This document shows, in pieces, positions 1 to 12,500 of a DNA stretch of 64,000 nt (positions within the stretch are counted from its first letter, which is position 1; every line of letters begins with the position of its first letter). Made by a program: the position numbers and the translations under genes. The notes under the pieces are model-generated. The model worked only from the letters and a program-made list of their open reading frames with translations, was not told where the DNA came from and made no database searches. Source of the DNA: Onchocerca lupi (lineage: Eukaryota; Nematoda; Chromadorea; Rhabditida; Onchocercidae); the NCBI GenBank assembly GCA_028564675.1, contig JAOVVO010000130.1, positions 62,001 through 126,000 on the forward strand. The letters run 5' to 3'.

Positions 1-465
1 TAAGTTGCAACTGAAGTTCAATAACTTTTAGACAAATAATTTCCAGTTGAGTTCTTTGTTGAAATGACAAAAGAGACAGCTAGTTACAGCTATCTGAGAA
101 AAAATTATTTATTACTCAGTAAAGAAAAAACTTTACTTCATTATCAACCATGAATGCTTATAAATTTGCACACATCGATGCATTAGTTATGAGTAGAAGT
201 AAAGCATTTATCGTGCAAATGATTAAAATTGTAATAAATTTTCTTGCAAATTCTGTATTTTTAAAAATTTCCATTCATTTTCACTAATTATTTGCTTCTT
301 CCATAATTAATCGTTTCTGTCTAACTTGCTTATCGAATTTTTAAAATCTTATATCGTGTACAAAGCTTTGAAGTTTTTCATTCACATAAATTTTTGGATG
401 ATTTATATGAAGTATCACAAAAGTGATATATTTAAGAATTGTCATTACAGGTATCAAGCGCCAGA
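1..465. other. upstream region of the GPCR gene
   Basis: A+T-rich sequence with no coding stretch I can support. A 3' splice site (CATTACAG, ending at 450) lies 15 bp before the first ATG of the receptor gene. It can serve a 5' UTR intron or spliced-leader trans-splicing; the sequence cannot tell which. Confidence 0.5.
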
Positions 466-3400
466 ATGAAGGACGATTGTGATGAATGGCGAGAGATTTT
501 CACACGGATCGACTCTTATTTTAGGGATGATATTGTTCTTGAGGGTACAAATCATGCTTCTGCTCAGGTATTATCAAATTATCAGCTTTTTCTTTTTTTT
601 TTTTTTTTTTTTTCCAAGCTCCTGGCATCAAGTATTTGTCTTTTTTGCACTTACCTAATACGAATTATTGCTCAATGAAACCTTATTTTGGAGCGATAAG
701 TCTTTTTGCTTTCTTCGATATTCTGTTCTTTAATTGAAAATTTTTGAAAAGATATCATTTTTAGTCATTATTTATCAGAAATATTTGAAGGAATTGTTAA
801 TTTGGTGGTTTTTCCAGTAATTGCATCAGACTAGAAAGTAATTCATCTGAATTCACCAGTCGATATTAACCATCAAAAAATGTCGGTTAATAATGCATCA
901 GATGTTTAAGTTATAATTATTATATGATTCTTGCCGAAGTTTCTGAAAGAGATGCTATTTGAAGTTCATTTTCTGTTTTTCAGTTCAAATTTAACAAATC
1001 GACTATTGTCGTTGCCTTTGAGTTGAAGGCTTTTTTTTTTTTCTTAATTTAATTAAATTTAATTAAAGAGATGAATGGGAAATTGAATCAATTTCTTTTA
1101 TAATGGGTGTACATGAAGTAAAAGGTTGTAAAGATTTGAAGATTTTCAAGGTGTTACAGTTCTTGTTTGAGTAAAATAATGTCAGCGTTTCAATAAAGCT
1201 GCTTCATTTTCAGTAAATATTGATTTATAACGTAGAAAATTTCATTTAAATTTCAATATTTATGAAGATACAGGAAATTATAGAGAAATTTTAAGATTTA
1301 TGAAACTTTTTTTTTTCGAAATAAAAAAAATTAAGAAAGAAAAGATTATAAATGTAGTCTGACGCAGTAGTCTGACGACAAGTCTCTTAATTATTTTCAA
1401 ATGTCAAACCTATAACATAAAATTTTATTTGAAGCAAGACTCATAGTTTAATTGAAATATTGTGTTCAAATATTTCTAGATAATTGTTGCAATAAATTGC
1501 TAGCGACATAATTTAAATCAATCATTAGTGGCTTATAAAATTTTTTTAAATTTGGCAATAGATTGTAACCGAATGTAATATATGTGATAGATTAAAGATC
1601 TCTTTTTGCCATTTTTGGAAGGAATTTCGGTTTTAAAATTAAATTAGTTGGACAAAAATTTAATTTTTATTTTATGCATTCGATAATTGGTTTTGAAATT
1701 TTTTTAAAGCTAAAAATTGATAGCTAAAGATTGAACTATCTATTTAAAACGAAGAAATTTTGATGAAAAATCCATCCCAAAAATGTAGTGGTAAAAAGAA
1801 ATCAAAGTAATGCCGATACAGATATCAGAGATAAAAAAATTTAATAAATTATAGAAATTTCGAAGACAATATCCAAGACAATTGAAAATAACTCGATGTC
1901 GAAGTTTTAATGTTACAGGAAAGAATTGAAACATTTTTTCTCGGAGATGAATATTTAAATGATATTCCAGACATTCTTGCTGTTGTTATTTCATAAGCCA
2001 AAAATTGATATGATACGCTTAATTTATTTCAAATGTAGATGATAACAGTAACAGAATATTAACCTTGAAGTATGGGTAATATTAGTATTCTAGTACTGCA
2101 CATTGTAGTAGTAAAATAAAGCATCTTTATGTCGTCTTAAAAAAAAAAAAAAAGAAAAAACTTAAAAGTTGATGACTGAAGAATTTGAGTTAAAATTCAA
2201 AAATTCATTATTGCATCAAAGCTTGTATCCTTACGATATAATCAGTTAATTTTTTTTTTTTTTGCATTTATTACGTATTTCGTTGAATTTAAATTGCGAA
2301 ATATTTCTTGTCCATGCAATGTTCAATTATAGCTTTTAAAACATAAATCATAGAAATAAGTTTGAAAATAACCTATTTCCGAAGTTTGAAAAGAAGGAAT
2401 TTCTGGGATACGATTATGAATTTGACAAGTAATAAGGAAAAAAAAAAATGAATATTCAAAGACATATATTTTTCAGCTTGGATGGTGTATCACAGTAGCC
2501 TATATAATTGTCATATTATTTGGAACATTCGGCAATATGCTCACTATTATTGCTGTTGTTTATAACCCACAAATCAGGACAACAAGAAATTTTTTCATCC
2601 TTAACTTGGCTTTATCCGATTTTTTCATCTGCACTATCGCAGCTCCAATCACCTCTTATACAGTGCGAATTTGAATTTATTTTATTTTTTTTTTTTTTGT
2701 TTTTAATTTCATTACTTGCAAAAATGTAATATCCAACTATTTCGAAATACATTTTTCAAAGCTAATTAAATACTTCGATAATCAAGCATTTGCTGAAAGT
2801 TCCATTCTCGAATATGTAACGAATTGGAAAATGAAGTGCGAAGTTAAAACAAAAGAAAAAAGAAAAAAGACTTTATATAATTCATTTCACATAATTTTCA
2901 TTCCACTGTTTCATTTTATTCATATCAGAATTATGGAAAAAAAAAAAAAAAGAAAAAAAAAAATTCGTTTTTCTAGGTATTGTATACATTCTGGCCATTC
3001 GGCTTAACAATGTGCAAAATAACCGGTTCTTTACTTGGCTTTGGTATTTTTTTATCAACTTTTTCTATAGCAGCAATTGCTCTCGACCGGTAATCAGTTT
3101 TTCCAAAATTTTGTGCAACTTCCTCAATAAGACTCAATTGAAGAAACGTAATTTGCGATTGATTTGAGAAATAATTACATTTGTGATGTTGACATGATGC
3201 AACGCGTGAATAGAAAAATGTTTGATCGGATTTTTCCGAAAAACCGAAATATATTGAGAAATTAAAATTGCTTTTTTAGCTGTGTAGTAATCATATTTCC
3301 AACAAAACGAAAACGTCAACATAATTTGGCCCTATTACTATTTTTCCTAATATGGGTCATTTCAATCACACTAGCATTACCGTTATTGATAACTTCGGAT

Positions 3401-5028
3401 TTGAATACAGTGTTCGAAGATGACAAATGCGGCATTTCCTTAAAAATTTGCCATGAAAAAAATGAAATTTGGAATTTGGTATGTTTCATTGCAAATTTTA
3501 TTTCGATCAAATTATGACATTATTATTACTATTTCTTTGCAAATAATCGAGGAAAACGGGATGAAAAAAAAAAAAAAGAAAAAAAAAGAAAAGAAAATTT
3601 TTGTGAATAATCTTTTTCATAAAAATTTTCATCCTAACATTTCATTACTATTAGCAGATTGATATCAGATTTCTGATAATGCATCCGATGGAATGATTTT
3701 AGATGCCTATAAGTAAACGAGCATATACATTGGCAGTATTATTAACACAGTATGCACTCCCATTAATATCAATTGTCTTTGCATATAGTACCATTGCCAT
3801 GAGGATGCAAATTAGGATGAATAGTCGTCTGGCTACATCTACTTTCACCACAAATGCTATCAGTAATGAAAGGAGAAAGTGAGATTTTTTCATATTCATT
3901 TATGTTAAGAATTAAAATTAAAAATAAGGCTGCTACACTTTTTTTTTTTTTTCTAATTATGGAATACGACAGGCTATCAATGAAATTATCAAAATTGTAA
4001 ATTCGTTTGGTAAGTTAGGAAATGAATCTTAAATAGTGGCGTAATTTCACGCCAAACAGGACCACGTTTCGACGTTTGGCTCATTCCACAGCGTCAGTTC
4101 TGCCTACCAAAAATGAACCACTTGGAGCAGATGTTCAATGTTTACGCTTCATTCAAGCATGCAAGACGATATTACTCATTGAAATTTTGAAAATAGGTGA
4201 AGACGTTTCGTCCCACAATTCCTCTAACTCATTCATTTTACGAATATAACAGCTTTATTCCGTATTCTAGTCATTCTGAAGGAAATATTCATAGCTCATT
4301 GAAGTACATTTCTAATATTTTTTGTTCTAAAACTTCTGTTTTATTCCGATAATTTAATTAATCTAAATTTAACGAATCAAAATATAGCAGTGTTATGACT
4401 TGCTTGATGATTTCGTGAATACATTCTATTTCATTTTTACGCAGTCATGGTGATTAAGCATCCGAAAATAATTATATTCTAAAATTATTAAAATTAATCT
4501 ATTAAATTGATGCTTTTTTCTTTTTTTTTTTTTTTTTTAAATATATTCACAATCATCTTGCAAGAAAAGAAAATGATCAAAAAATTAACCGAAATCGATT
4601 TCGAATTAATAAATTAGTCTGAAAAAATTGATCAATAAGTTAGAATACCTTTGCTTTGTTTTTTTTTTTTCGTGGAAATTAAATTCATTGAAATGTATAA
4701 CAGATCGGTGGCAGGACGACAACGTCGTACACATCTATTGCTTATTTGCGTGGTGATTGTTTTTGCCGTAGCATGGCTACCATTAAACGTCTTTCATGTA
4801 CTTAATACATTTGGAATTGTGGAATTTTCTGTGCCCTTATTTGCGATGTGCCATTTGATTGCAATGGGTTCCGCATGCTTAAATCCTGTCTCATACGCTT
4901 TCTTCAATCAAAACTTTCGACAACAATTCGTTATGTTTTACGATGTAGCAGTAAGGTAATTAATTATTTGGGCGAAAAAAGCATTAAATGATTAGCGATG
5001 ATCTATGATTAATTTACACATATAGTTG

Positions 5029-5065
<37 letters not shown>

Positions 5066-5703
5066 AATTGCTACTAATTTCATAGTTTCGCTAAAATTTC
5101 ATTTACACATACTTTCTCTCGTAATTTTGAATTTGATGAATGAAAATTCCAAAAAGATATTGTGGATGATATTTGGATGATTTTTGCAGTCAAATTCAAA
5201 TTTTCGTACCAGGAAATTGAATGCTGTTATATCACAAGAAAGAACATTCAAAGTTTTCACAGATGATATTCTTTATAAATTCAATATATTTCATTTTTCA
5301 ACCACTAATTGAAGCATTTTCTCGGAAATTAAGTTGGAAAGAATTTAGTAATCGTTTATATAATTTATATTATATTTAGTTGCAAGTTTTTTTTTTTTTT
5401 TTTTTTCATTCTCAATTTTCACTTGCGACATGTTACTCGTGATTTTATGTTTTCCACTCTTTCATTAGAAATTTTTAACACAATTAATAAATTACTGGAT
5501 GTGATAATTTCAGGAAGATTTTACAAATATTCGATTGCATAATACCGGCAAGGTACAAGCATGATCGGATGAAATACAATCGATCAACAAGACCTATGAT
5601 TATCATGCAACATACTTCAACTATTCATGCGCAGTTTATGGGAAAAGATGATGAAGACGAGAAATCGGATGAAGCTAAAATTGACTTGAATGATCATTAT
5701 TAA
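466..5703 (+). CDS. class A GPCR, neuropeptide Y/F-type receptor (NPR-like)
   Basis: Seven exons: 466-567, 2477-2662, 2977-3089, 3280-3478, 3703-3878, 4704-4955, 5514-5703. Phases agree throughout and give 405 residues. It is a plasma-membrane receptor that should signal through G proteins. The rhodopsin-family landmarks are visible: GN in TM1 (N54), LALSD in TM2 (D82), the TM3 Cys in LTMCK, a Cys-bearing second extracellular loop, AWLPLN in TM6 (W283, P285) and NPVSY in TM7 (N319-Y323). WLPLNVFHVLNTF in TM6 resembles NPY/NPF-type receptors, so a neuropeptide ligand is likely but the exact ligand is unknown. The DRY motif at the end of TM3 reads DRC (D133-R134-C135) across an intron. The N-terminus is short, with no NXS/T site or signal peptide, as is common in this class. 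The C-tail is about 60 residues and acidic. Family assignment is firm; the subtype is inferred. Confidence 0.93.
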
Positions 5704-6017
5704 TTCATATTCATTACTTTATCTTGCGTTTTTAGTTAACACTTTTCCTTGACATCACGTTGACAAACTTACTGGCAAAATAATAGGCAACTTTTTACAC
5801 ATCAAACAACTCAGTTATCTATTCAGTCATTTTGTTGTGACTTCAAAATGACATGGGCTTGAATTTGATTAATCATTTCTTTGCTGCACACAAAAAATTA
5901 TGCCCGAGAATTTCAGGATACAATACTTTATAAGATTTGCCCTTAAAATTAATAATGAAATGGATAATGTATCGCTTGGAATAAGTTATTTGATAATGAC
6001 ATAAATTTATTGCCATG

Positions 6018-6085
6018 TTGACAGTTAAGAAGGCTATTTTCCAAGATTGGCATATTGACAATTGAGAAGGCTATTTTCTCGAGAT
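6018..6085. repeat. 37-bp imperfect tandem duplication
   Basis: Two adjacent copies (6018-6054 and 6055-6085) share TTGACA.TT.AGAAGGCTATTTT. They lie in intergenic DNA downstream of the GPCR gene. No function is suggested. Confidence 0.75.
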
Positions 6086-8289
6086 CACAAATCATGACTC
6101 CTTTATCCGTATTTGCCCAATCGGAACTTTAATCCCCTATTTACTTAACTAGCAAGTTTATAGTAGTGCGAACAACAGAGTATTATTGAATATTTATGGC
6201 TTTAAACGGTGATGTAAAGGTTATGCCTATTTATCGTAATCTAGGTATTATTTCATTTTTACAGTTGTTTTGAGAAACAATTTCTGTGTTGCAAATTTGC
6301 AACATTTCTCTTTTTTCACTCATGTTTTCTTCCCTCTAACAGAAAAACGATTCCAAAAAATTCGATTTTCTCGCAAATGGTATGGAATTTTGACCTTTCC
6401 AGGGAGCTCAAATTCATAATCTGACCGCATCAGGACATATATAAATTTGTTATCATCGTAAATGAACGATTTTATGTTTGTTGTGATAGTTATGATGCCG
6501 ATGAATAAAGATTATTGAACTTAATAGGAAGTATCACGATAAGATTTCGATTATCATTCATCAGTACTTCACATTACAGACTAGCCGAGAGAGTCTTTCT
6601 GAGCAAAATATTCCAGTTTTCTAAACCAAAAAATTATTTGAATTAAGATTAAACCAAAGTAAGTTCGAAAACAAGTCAATGATATTCAGTATAGGAAAAA
6701 CAATAGGAAATTCCGTAACATGATTATAATAATATTTCAATAAAAAGATTATATCACTTTTCCTAACATGAATTACAACCGATTTGGAACAATTCATACA
6801 ATGACAAATATGAGATGCTACGTTCTCCTTTTTGCAAAATCGATGAACTGATATAGTTAATTTTAGCTTGATTACGTCAGTAAAATTTCATCTTATTTAA
6901 AATAATACATTCATCCTCTGAAATAAACATCCATCTATCTAGCGAACAGGCGACATTGTTGAAGACATATGCGATATAATTGTCCTACAACCTGTTTGAT
7001 GGTACTAAATCATGCTATTCAGGACAATGTACAGAGCAATTTCAGTATAAAATCCTCTTCTAAAATGGAAATTGAAATTAATCGAAATATCGTGAATCTA
7101 TTCTGGAGAATTAGCAACATTTCTGGGCTAGCTCTTTACATAGGAACAACCTTCTGGTAGAAACAATTGAATCTATAGAGTAATGGTGACAGTGCAGGAC
7201 CTTTTCATCTAATCATCATTTATACATGATACTCTTTCCTCATAATAATGAATGATCAATATGAATTACTGCTAGGGACACTGCTGAATACTGTCAAGAG
7301 TTTTTTTTTCTTTTTTTTCTGCGTGATACTAACGATTTCACGGAGTTGAGACGTACGCTAACCAAAACACCACGGGCTTTCTACTTTCACTTCTTCATCC
7401 TGATCACATTTTTCAGTGTTGTTTCTCATCTTCCTATTATTCAAAAAGATGAATGATATTTCGCCATGCTCGCTCATTATCATCTGCAATTATATTTTCT
7501 GATGGACACGAATCTTAAAAATTCTTGTTCCATCATCATTCTCTGCTGATGGCTTCTGATTCATTCACTCTCATCACTGATCATTTATGATCCAATCATT
7601 TTTAAAATCGATCATATTAGTTGTAATGAGTATAGCACATTTGGATATTTCCTTCCGATAGATAGCTCAAACTATAAAAATTATAAAATTTTTCGAAATA
7701 TTTTTCGAAAATATTTGTTAATCAAATAGCTTAATTGTTCATCAAAAAACCAACAAACAGATATCTTTCTTTTGTGCACTGCTATCACCAGCTACAGAAT
7801 GGGAAGCAGTAGGATTACATTGTATTTGTCTTCAACTTACTGTACCAGGTGATAATGCAGTATGGTGCATATTAATTTCCTGTCACATCTTAGCTCATAT
7901 TTACTCATTGTATTTTGTCCAATAATTAACCATTTATCTGATGAAAATGTCAATTAAAATTGAAACGAAAGAATGGGAAATAATCCAAGTTTATTGATTA
8001 CATGAATAAAAAATTGTCAAATTTCATCACCATAATAACAAATTTGAGACAAATGAATTTCAACGAGGAGCAAAAATCATTTAAGAAATTTTTGATAACC
8101 TTACTTTCATTTATCAATAAAATTTGATACTTTTGATTTAATTTACAATTACCTCATTGCTCAAATTCCGTACAAAACTATGATAACACTAATAGCAGGC
8201 TATTGTTATCAATCATCTTATCAGCCAATAAATGATTATTTGAAAGAAAGGAAACTGAAAATTTCGACAAATTAAATTTTAATAGTACT

Positions 8290-8560
8290 AGCGCTTGTGA
8301 CAACCGGTGAAGAAGTTTCTCTTTCCTCCATCTCAACACTCTCACCTTGCCCCGTTGCCACCACTCTGCACTCTCTTTGCGGCATCAGCACTGACAATCG
8401 ATCTTCGGGCCTAACACATTCGCTCGCCATTTCTGCTCCCTATGTACGTTATGTTTTCATAGTGTCTCGCTTTTCACTGTAGATGAGAAAACGCGGCCGT
8501 TGAAATCGGTGTGGAATTGTAGCGTGCTTAGAAGTCGATGGTGGGAAATTGTGATGTCGA
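8290..8560. promoter_or_regulatory. G+C-richer island, possible promoter/5' region
   Basis: This stretch has visibly more C and G, and several CG dinucleotides (for example ACGCGGCCG near 8490), than the surrounding A+T-rich DNA. It sits about 1 kb before the start of the proline-rich gene on the + strand. Its ORF (8297-8482) resembles nothing I know. A promoter or untranslated first exon is the simplest reading, but no core promoter element is visible. Confidence 0.3.
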
Positions 8561-9554
8561 AAAGGTCAAAGGTTTTTAGTGCTTTCGTTTGATTTATTAC
8601 ATTGATTGCTAATAATTTTGTGCAAATATGGAAATCTATGATTTGCTGTTGTGTTTAGCTATATTGTTTGGTAATATTGGAAAAATTGTCGGTTAATTTA
8701 GAGTATCATAAATTCATCTAACTTTTCGAAGAAAAACTGCATCACTTTTGGTCATCTAAGTCGTAGAATCGTTAAAATTTCAAAAAACAAGAAGAAAAAA
8801 TCGGATATTTCAGGTGTGAAACATAACTTACTACTAGGATTACCGATTTTCTGCTAAAGTCCACGATGTGCTTTTGTGGCATCGATTAAAAACGATAATT
8901 TATTTCGAGAATTAGATCATCTAAACTGTTAGTTCTTAAATAATACTCCAAATTTTACTTTATCACTTTGTAGATTTTTGTGTCTAGTATGTCGGTATAA
9001 TTTATTGATGGAAGTAATGTTAATTGGAATGATAAGTCCTACTTCACATTTCCATATATTATATATAACAGGGACTAAAGATTTTTCCTTTTTTTTCTTG
9101 TTCATTTCATTGAGATAAGTGGGTAAGAATTGTAAAAGTGACCAGTGAGGAAAACTGGGGAAAAAAGGAAGTAGAATCTATCCAGGTGAGAGAGGTACTC
9201 ATTTTACTGCTCTATTCGATAACGATAATTCTATCAGAGTTCCTTGTTTTTCAGAAATAATAGTTTAAAAATGCTGTATTTCAGATTAAGAGATGGCATT
9301 TCTGCTACAGTATACTAATTATTTTATTGAAGAATCTGACCGAGCAGTCAATTTTTGGAAAAGTTCGTCTCTTTTTTTTTTCCTTTCAAAGTTATATCTC
9401 AATTATGAAAGACTTCTTTGTTGTAAAAGACTTGCATTTTCCAGGACTACAGTCGTACTGATCTCAAAAACAAACAGCAGCTTGTTTCAATTTCACTTCA
9501 CTAATATCCATCACTGATTTTTGATCTGATAACAAATCTTCAACAATCGACTAT

Positions 9555-12500
9555 ATGATTGAGGCAGAAGAGGAAAGTCTTGCGGAATCATTTATGAATA
9601 AGGTTTGTTTCTCATTATTCTTCAATACGGTACTGTTTTGCCCGAGGTAGCTATGCTGCTATTTTATGATTGATTCTATAGATCAAATAAATGTTTGATT
9701 TTTTCGGATGTTTACATAGAAGTGCACTGCAGTAATCAAAAAATGAGTTAAAAAATTCCCAATTCAGATGGAATCTACGGAGCAAGAAGATGGTGAAGTC
9801 AGCGATACGTCCAATTGTGATGTAAGTTTATTTTGATACGATATAAACAAGGTCTTTTAATTGGCGGTTGAATGCGCTGTGTTCAGATATTTATTTTTTT
9901 TTCTATCATATGAAATATTGTACAGTGTCCAGTTTAGATGGCGAACGATGAAGGTGAAATAGTGGATCAACAAATGAGCAAATCAAGTCGTAAAGAGGAT
10001 GATATATCAGCAAGGACAGATGTTAATGTTTCGAAGAAAACAGCTCTTGAAAAATTGAAAAATATGAGTTTTAGTTCCAAATCGAAACTACCTGTGCGAA
10101 GGTCAGTACTAATGTACCGTTTAAGTGCGTCTCTTCTGATAGTAGATTTCGTTTGTCCCTTTTGATGAAATTCCATTTCATGGAAGTTAATTTCAGGCGG
10201 TAATTTCCCATAAGTTTCTTTTTCGTCTGGAATTTTCAAAAGAAGTTATACTACTACTTTTTGCAGTTCATCAATGGAACGGCGAGAAAAAGAAAGAAAA
10301 GAACGACAAACAACGTGGGTTATATATGCATATATATGGGTTTCTCATCGTAACTTTGCTTTAATACTTTGCGAGAATATACATAAATTAATGATTCCAG
10401 GTCATCAAAATTACAACATTCACCGCGTCGCGACAACGATGAAGAAAGGCGACAGAGAAAAAGGCGTTGGGAAGAACGCAATGATGAAGTACTACTGTTT
10501 ATCCCTTCATTTTTTTTTTTTTTTTTTTGTACTGCTGTTTATCTCTTCTTTTTTTCTTTCAATTTTACTATCATAATTTTGTCTCACAAAATCTCTTTTC
10601 TTTCAATAAACTTACGTAAACATTTTTAGCGTTTATTCAGCTTCTATCGTTATCTGCAGTCTCTTATAATCTGAACCAGTTGACGTTATCTGTTTCTGAT
10701 TTGCATGTGCCGAAGGACGATAAGCACATACTTGGAAAATCTCTTTTCTTTTAATAACTTGTTATAGACGACGAATTCATAATATTGAAGTAGTTAATGC
10801 TAACTTTCCATAATGTTTGTAGCAGGAACGTCATCCAATACTGAATGAAGAACGACCTAGGCCATTAAGAGAGGCCGTTGCAGTTGCTCATGTGACACCG
10901 TTACCAACAAGCAAACCTGTGGAGCCACTGCGCCCTAACGATCAGCCGCATACATTGCGTCAACGTGTCGAGAAACTTATCAGTGTTCAGGAGAGCGAAG
11001 TAAAATTTTTTTGCTATATGGATCATTTCATCTACTTTCTACCTAATTATTTCTTCTTAACACCATTTACTCCAGGCTATTAATATGTCTGACAAAGAAC
11101 TCAGAAATTTGATAGCACGAATGTGTGACCTCAGTAAGGAGCAGCAACGGTTACAGCGAGGTCGACAAACTCAATTTGAGTAAGTGATTTAGCATTATGG
11201 GTTCGCCACAAATTTATTATTTTTAGTTGAAAATATAATAAATTATCATCTTATAAATCATACTTCATGTATTAGAAATTTGAATTCTACTTTTAAATTA
11301 AATCTATTATGTGGCTAGTTTATTTACGAAAACTTGCTCCTTAATGATTTATCATTTTTCTACGTTTATTAAAAATTGGGTGGTCGATTTGTAATTTATA
11401 TCCTTGCACAATTTCACAGTACACTGCGAGAAATATATATGGAAGTAAAGGATGACATTGAAAAACTGTACATCCGCGTTCCAGTACATTTGAGAATGGA
11501 TCTTCCGCTTCCAACCCAAATTTTGCATCCTTCTGCTTCATCTTCTAGTGGTATTTTTTTTTAAAATCATTTCTCATATTTAAATTCTTATACTTTACGA
11601 ATTCTCATAAAGTACATATTTATTTATTTTTGCTGTACTTGTTGCATATTTAGCTAGAACTATTTCTCAAGTTTGTATGTGGGAAATAATGATGTGTTGA
11701 GGGAATTATTTTTGTAATGTGGAGAACTTTATAATGATTATTTACAGGAGGTAGGAAAACCTGTTCATTCTTTTCTTTCTTTTTTTTTTTTTAACACTCT
11801 ACAGGTCCATTACAAATGAACGGAGGAACAACTAACTTTCAACTAGAGCAGCGGTTCCGATTACCGAGTCTTTTTGACCCACCTCAGATGGTCGCAAGTA
11901 CAAACATTCGATTGAATTCTGGTAATGATCCTGAAGTCACTGCGCGGAGTGAAGAAAGATGTGCAGGAGGGCGAATAGGATTTGGTGAAATTAGAAGTGT
12001 TTCTAGCGATCCGCAGAGAGTATTGCATGGTAGGAATGGGACAGTTTACAGTGATGCATTGAATGAACATGGAATATTTGAAGATATAAATCGGATTGGA
12101 ATGGGGAATGGTAGTACACTACTAAGGAACGATGGTGGATCGAATCCAACTACTGCTGTGGAGCGTAAACCTCATACAAGTTCAAGTTCGGAGCAAACAG
12201 TAAATCCCGTTAATGGTAAAAAATCGCTCTTTCCTGGCTTGAACGGTCCCACTCATTTAGATCAGTCTACTTCAATGATTCCTTCAACGAGCGCATGCGA
12301 TCTTGGTCCCAAACCACTATTCAGTAGATTGGACTTCGTTGATGGTAGTTCCAGATTTTCTGGGAACGGATCTTCTCATGAATTATTTTCGAAAGTTGCT
12401 AATGATCTGCCACAACAGATAGGTAGCTTTAGCGATCGCCCAGTGCCATTAATGAGCTTTGGTAATACAGCCAGTCCAAATCGGGCATCTCATTCAATCG

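Larger units (their letters stand above)
5704..9554. other. intergenic region between GPCR and proline-rich gene
   Basis: Mostly A+T-rich sequence without a supported gene. It holds a 37-bp tandem duplication (6018-6085), one exon-like open segment flanked by AG and GT (7761-7851), and a G+C-richer stretch at about 8290-8560 that may be a promoter or 5' UTR of the following + strand gene. An AATAAA-type signal near 6505 could be the poly(A) site of the receptor gene. Short ORFs at 6969-7160 and 9293-9517 show no family resemblance. Confidence 0.5.

Noticed and set aside
3970..4140. possible extra GPCR exon in the third intracellular loop (around 4062-4130)
   Set aside because: The exons ending at 3878 and starting at 4704 already join in phase and give a normal loop; the candidate has no clear splice pair.
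9293..9517. 74-codon ORF preceded by TTTCAG, upstream of the proline-rich gene
   Set aside because: No similarity and no in-phase link to the 9555 exon could be established. It could be 5' UTR.
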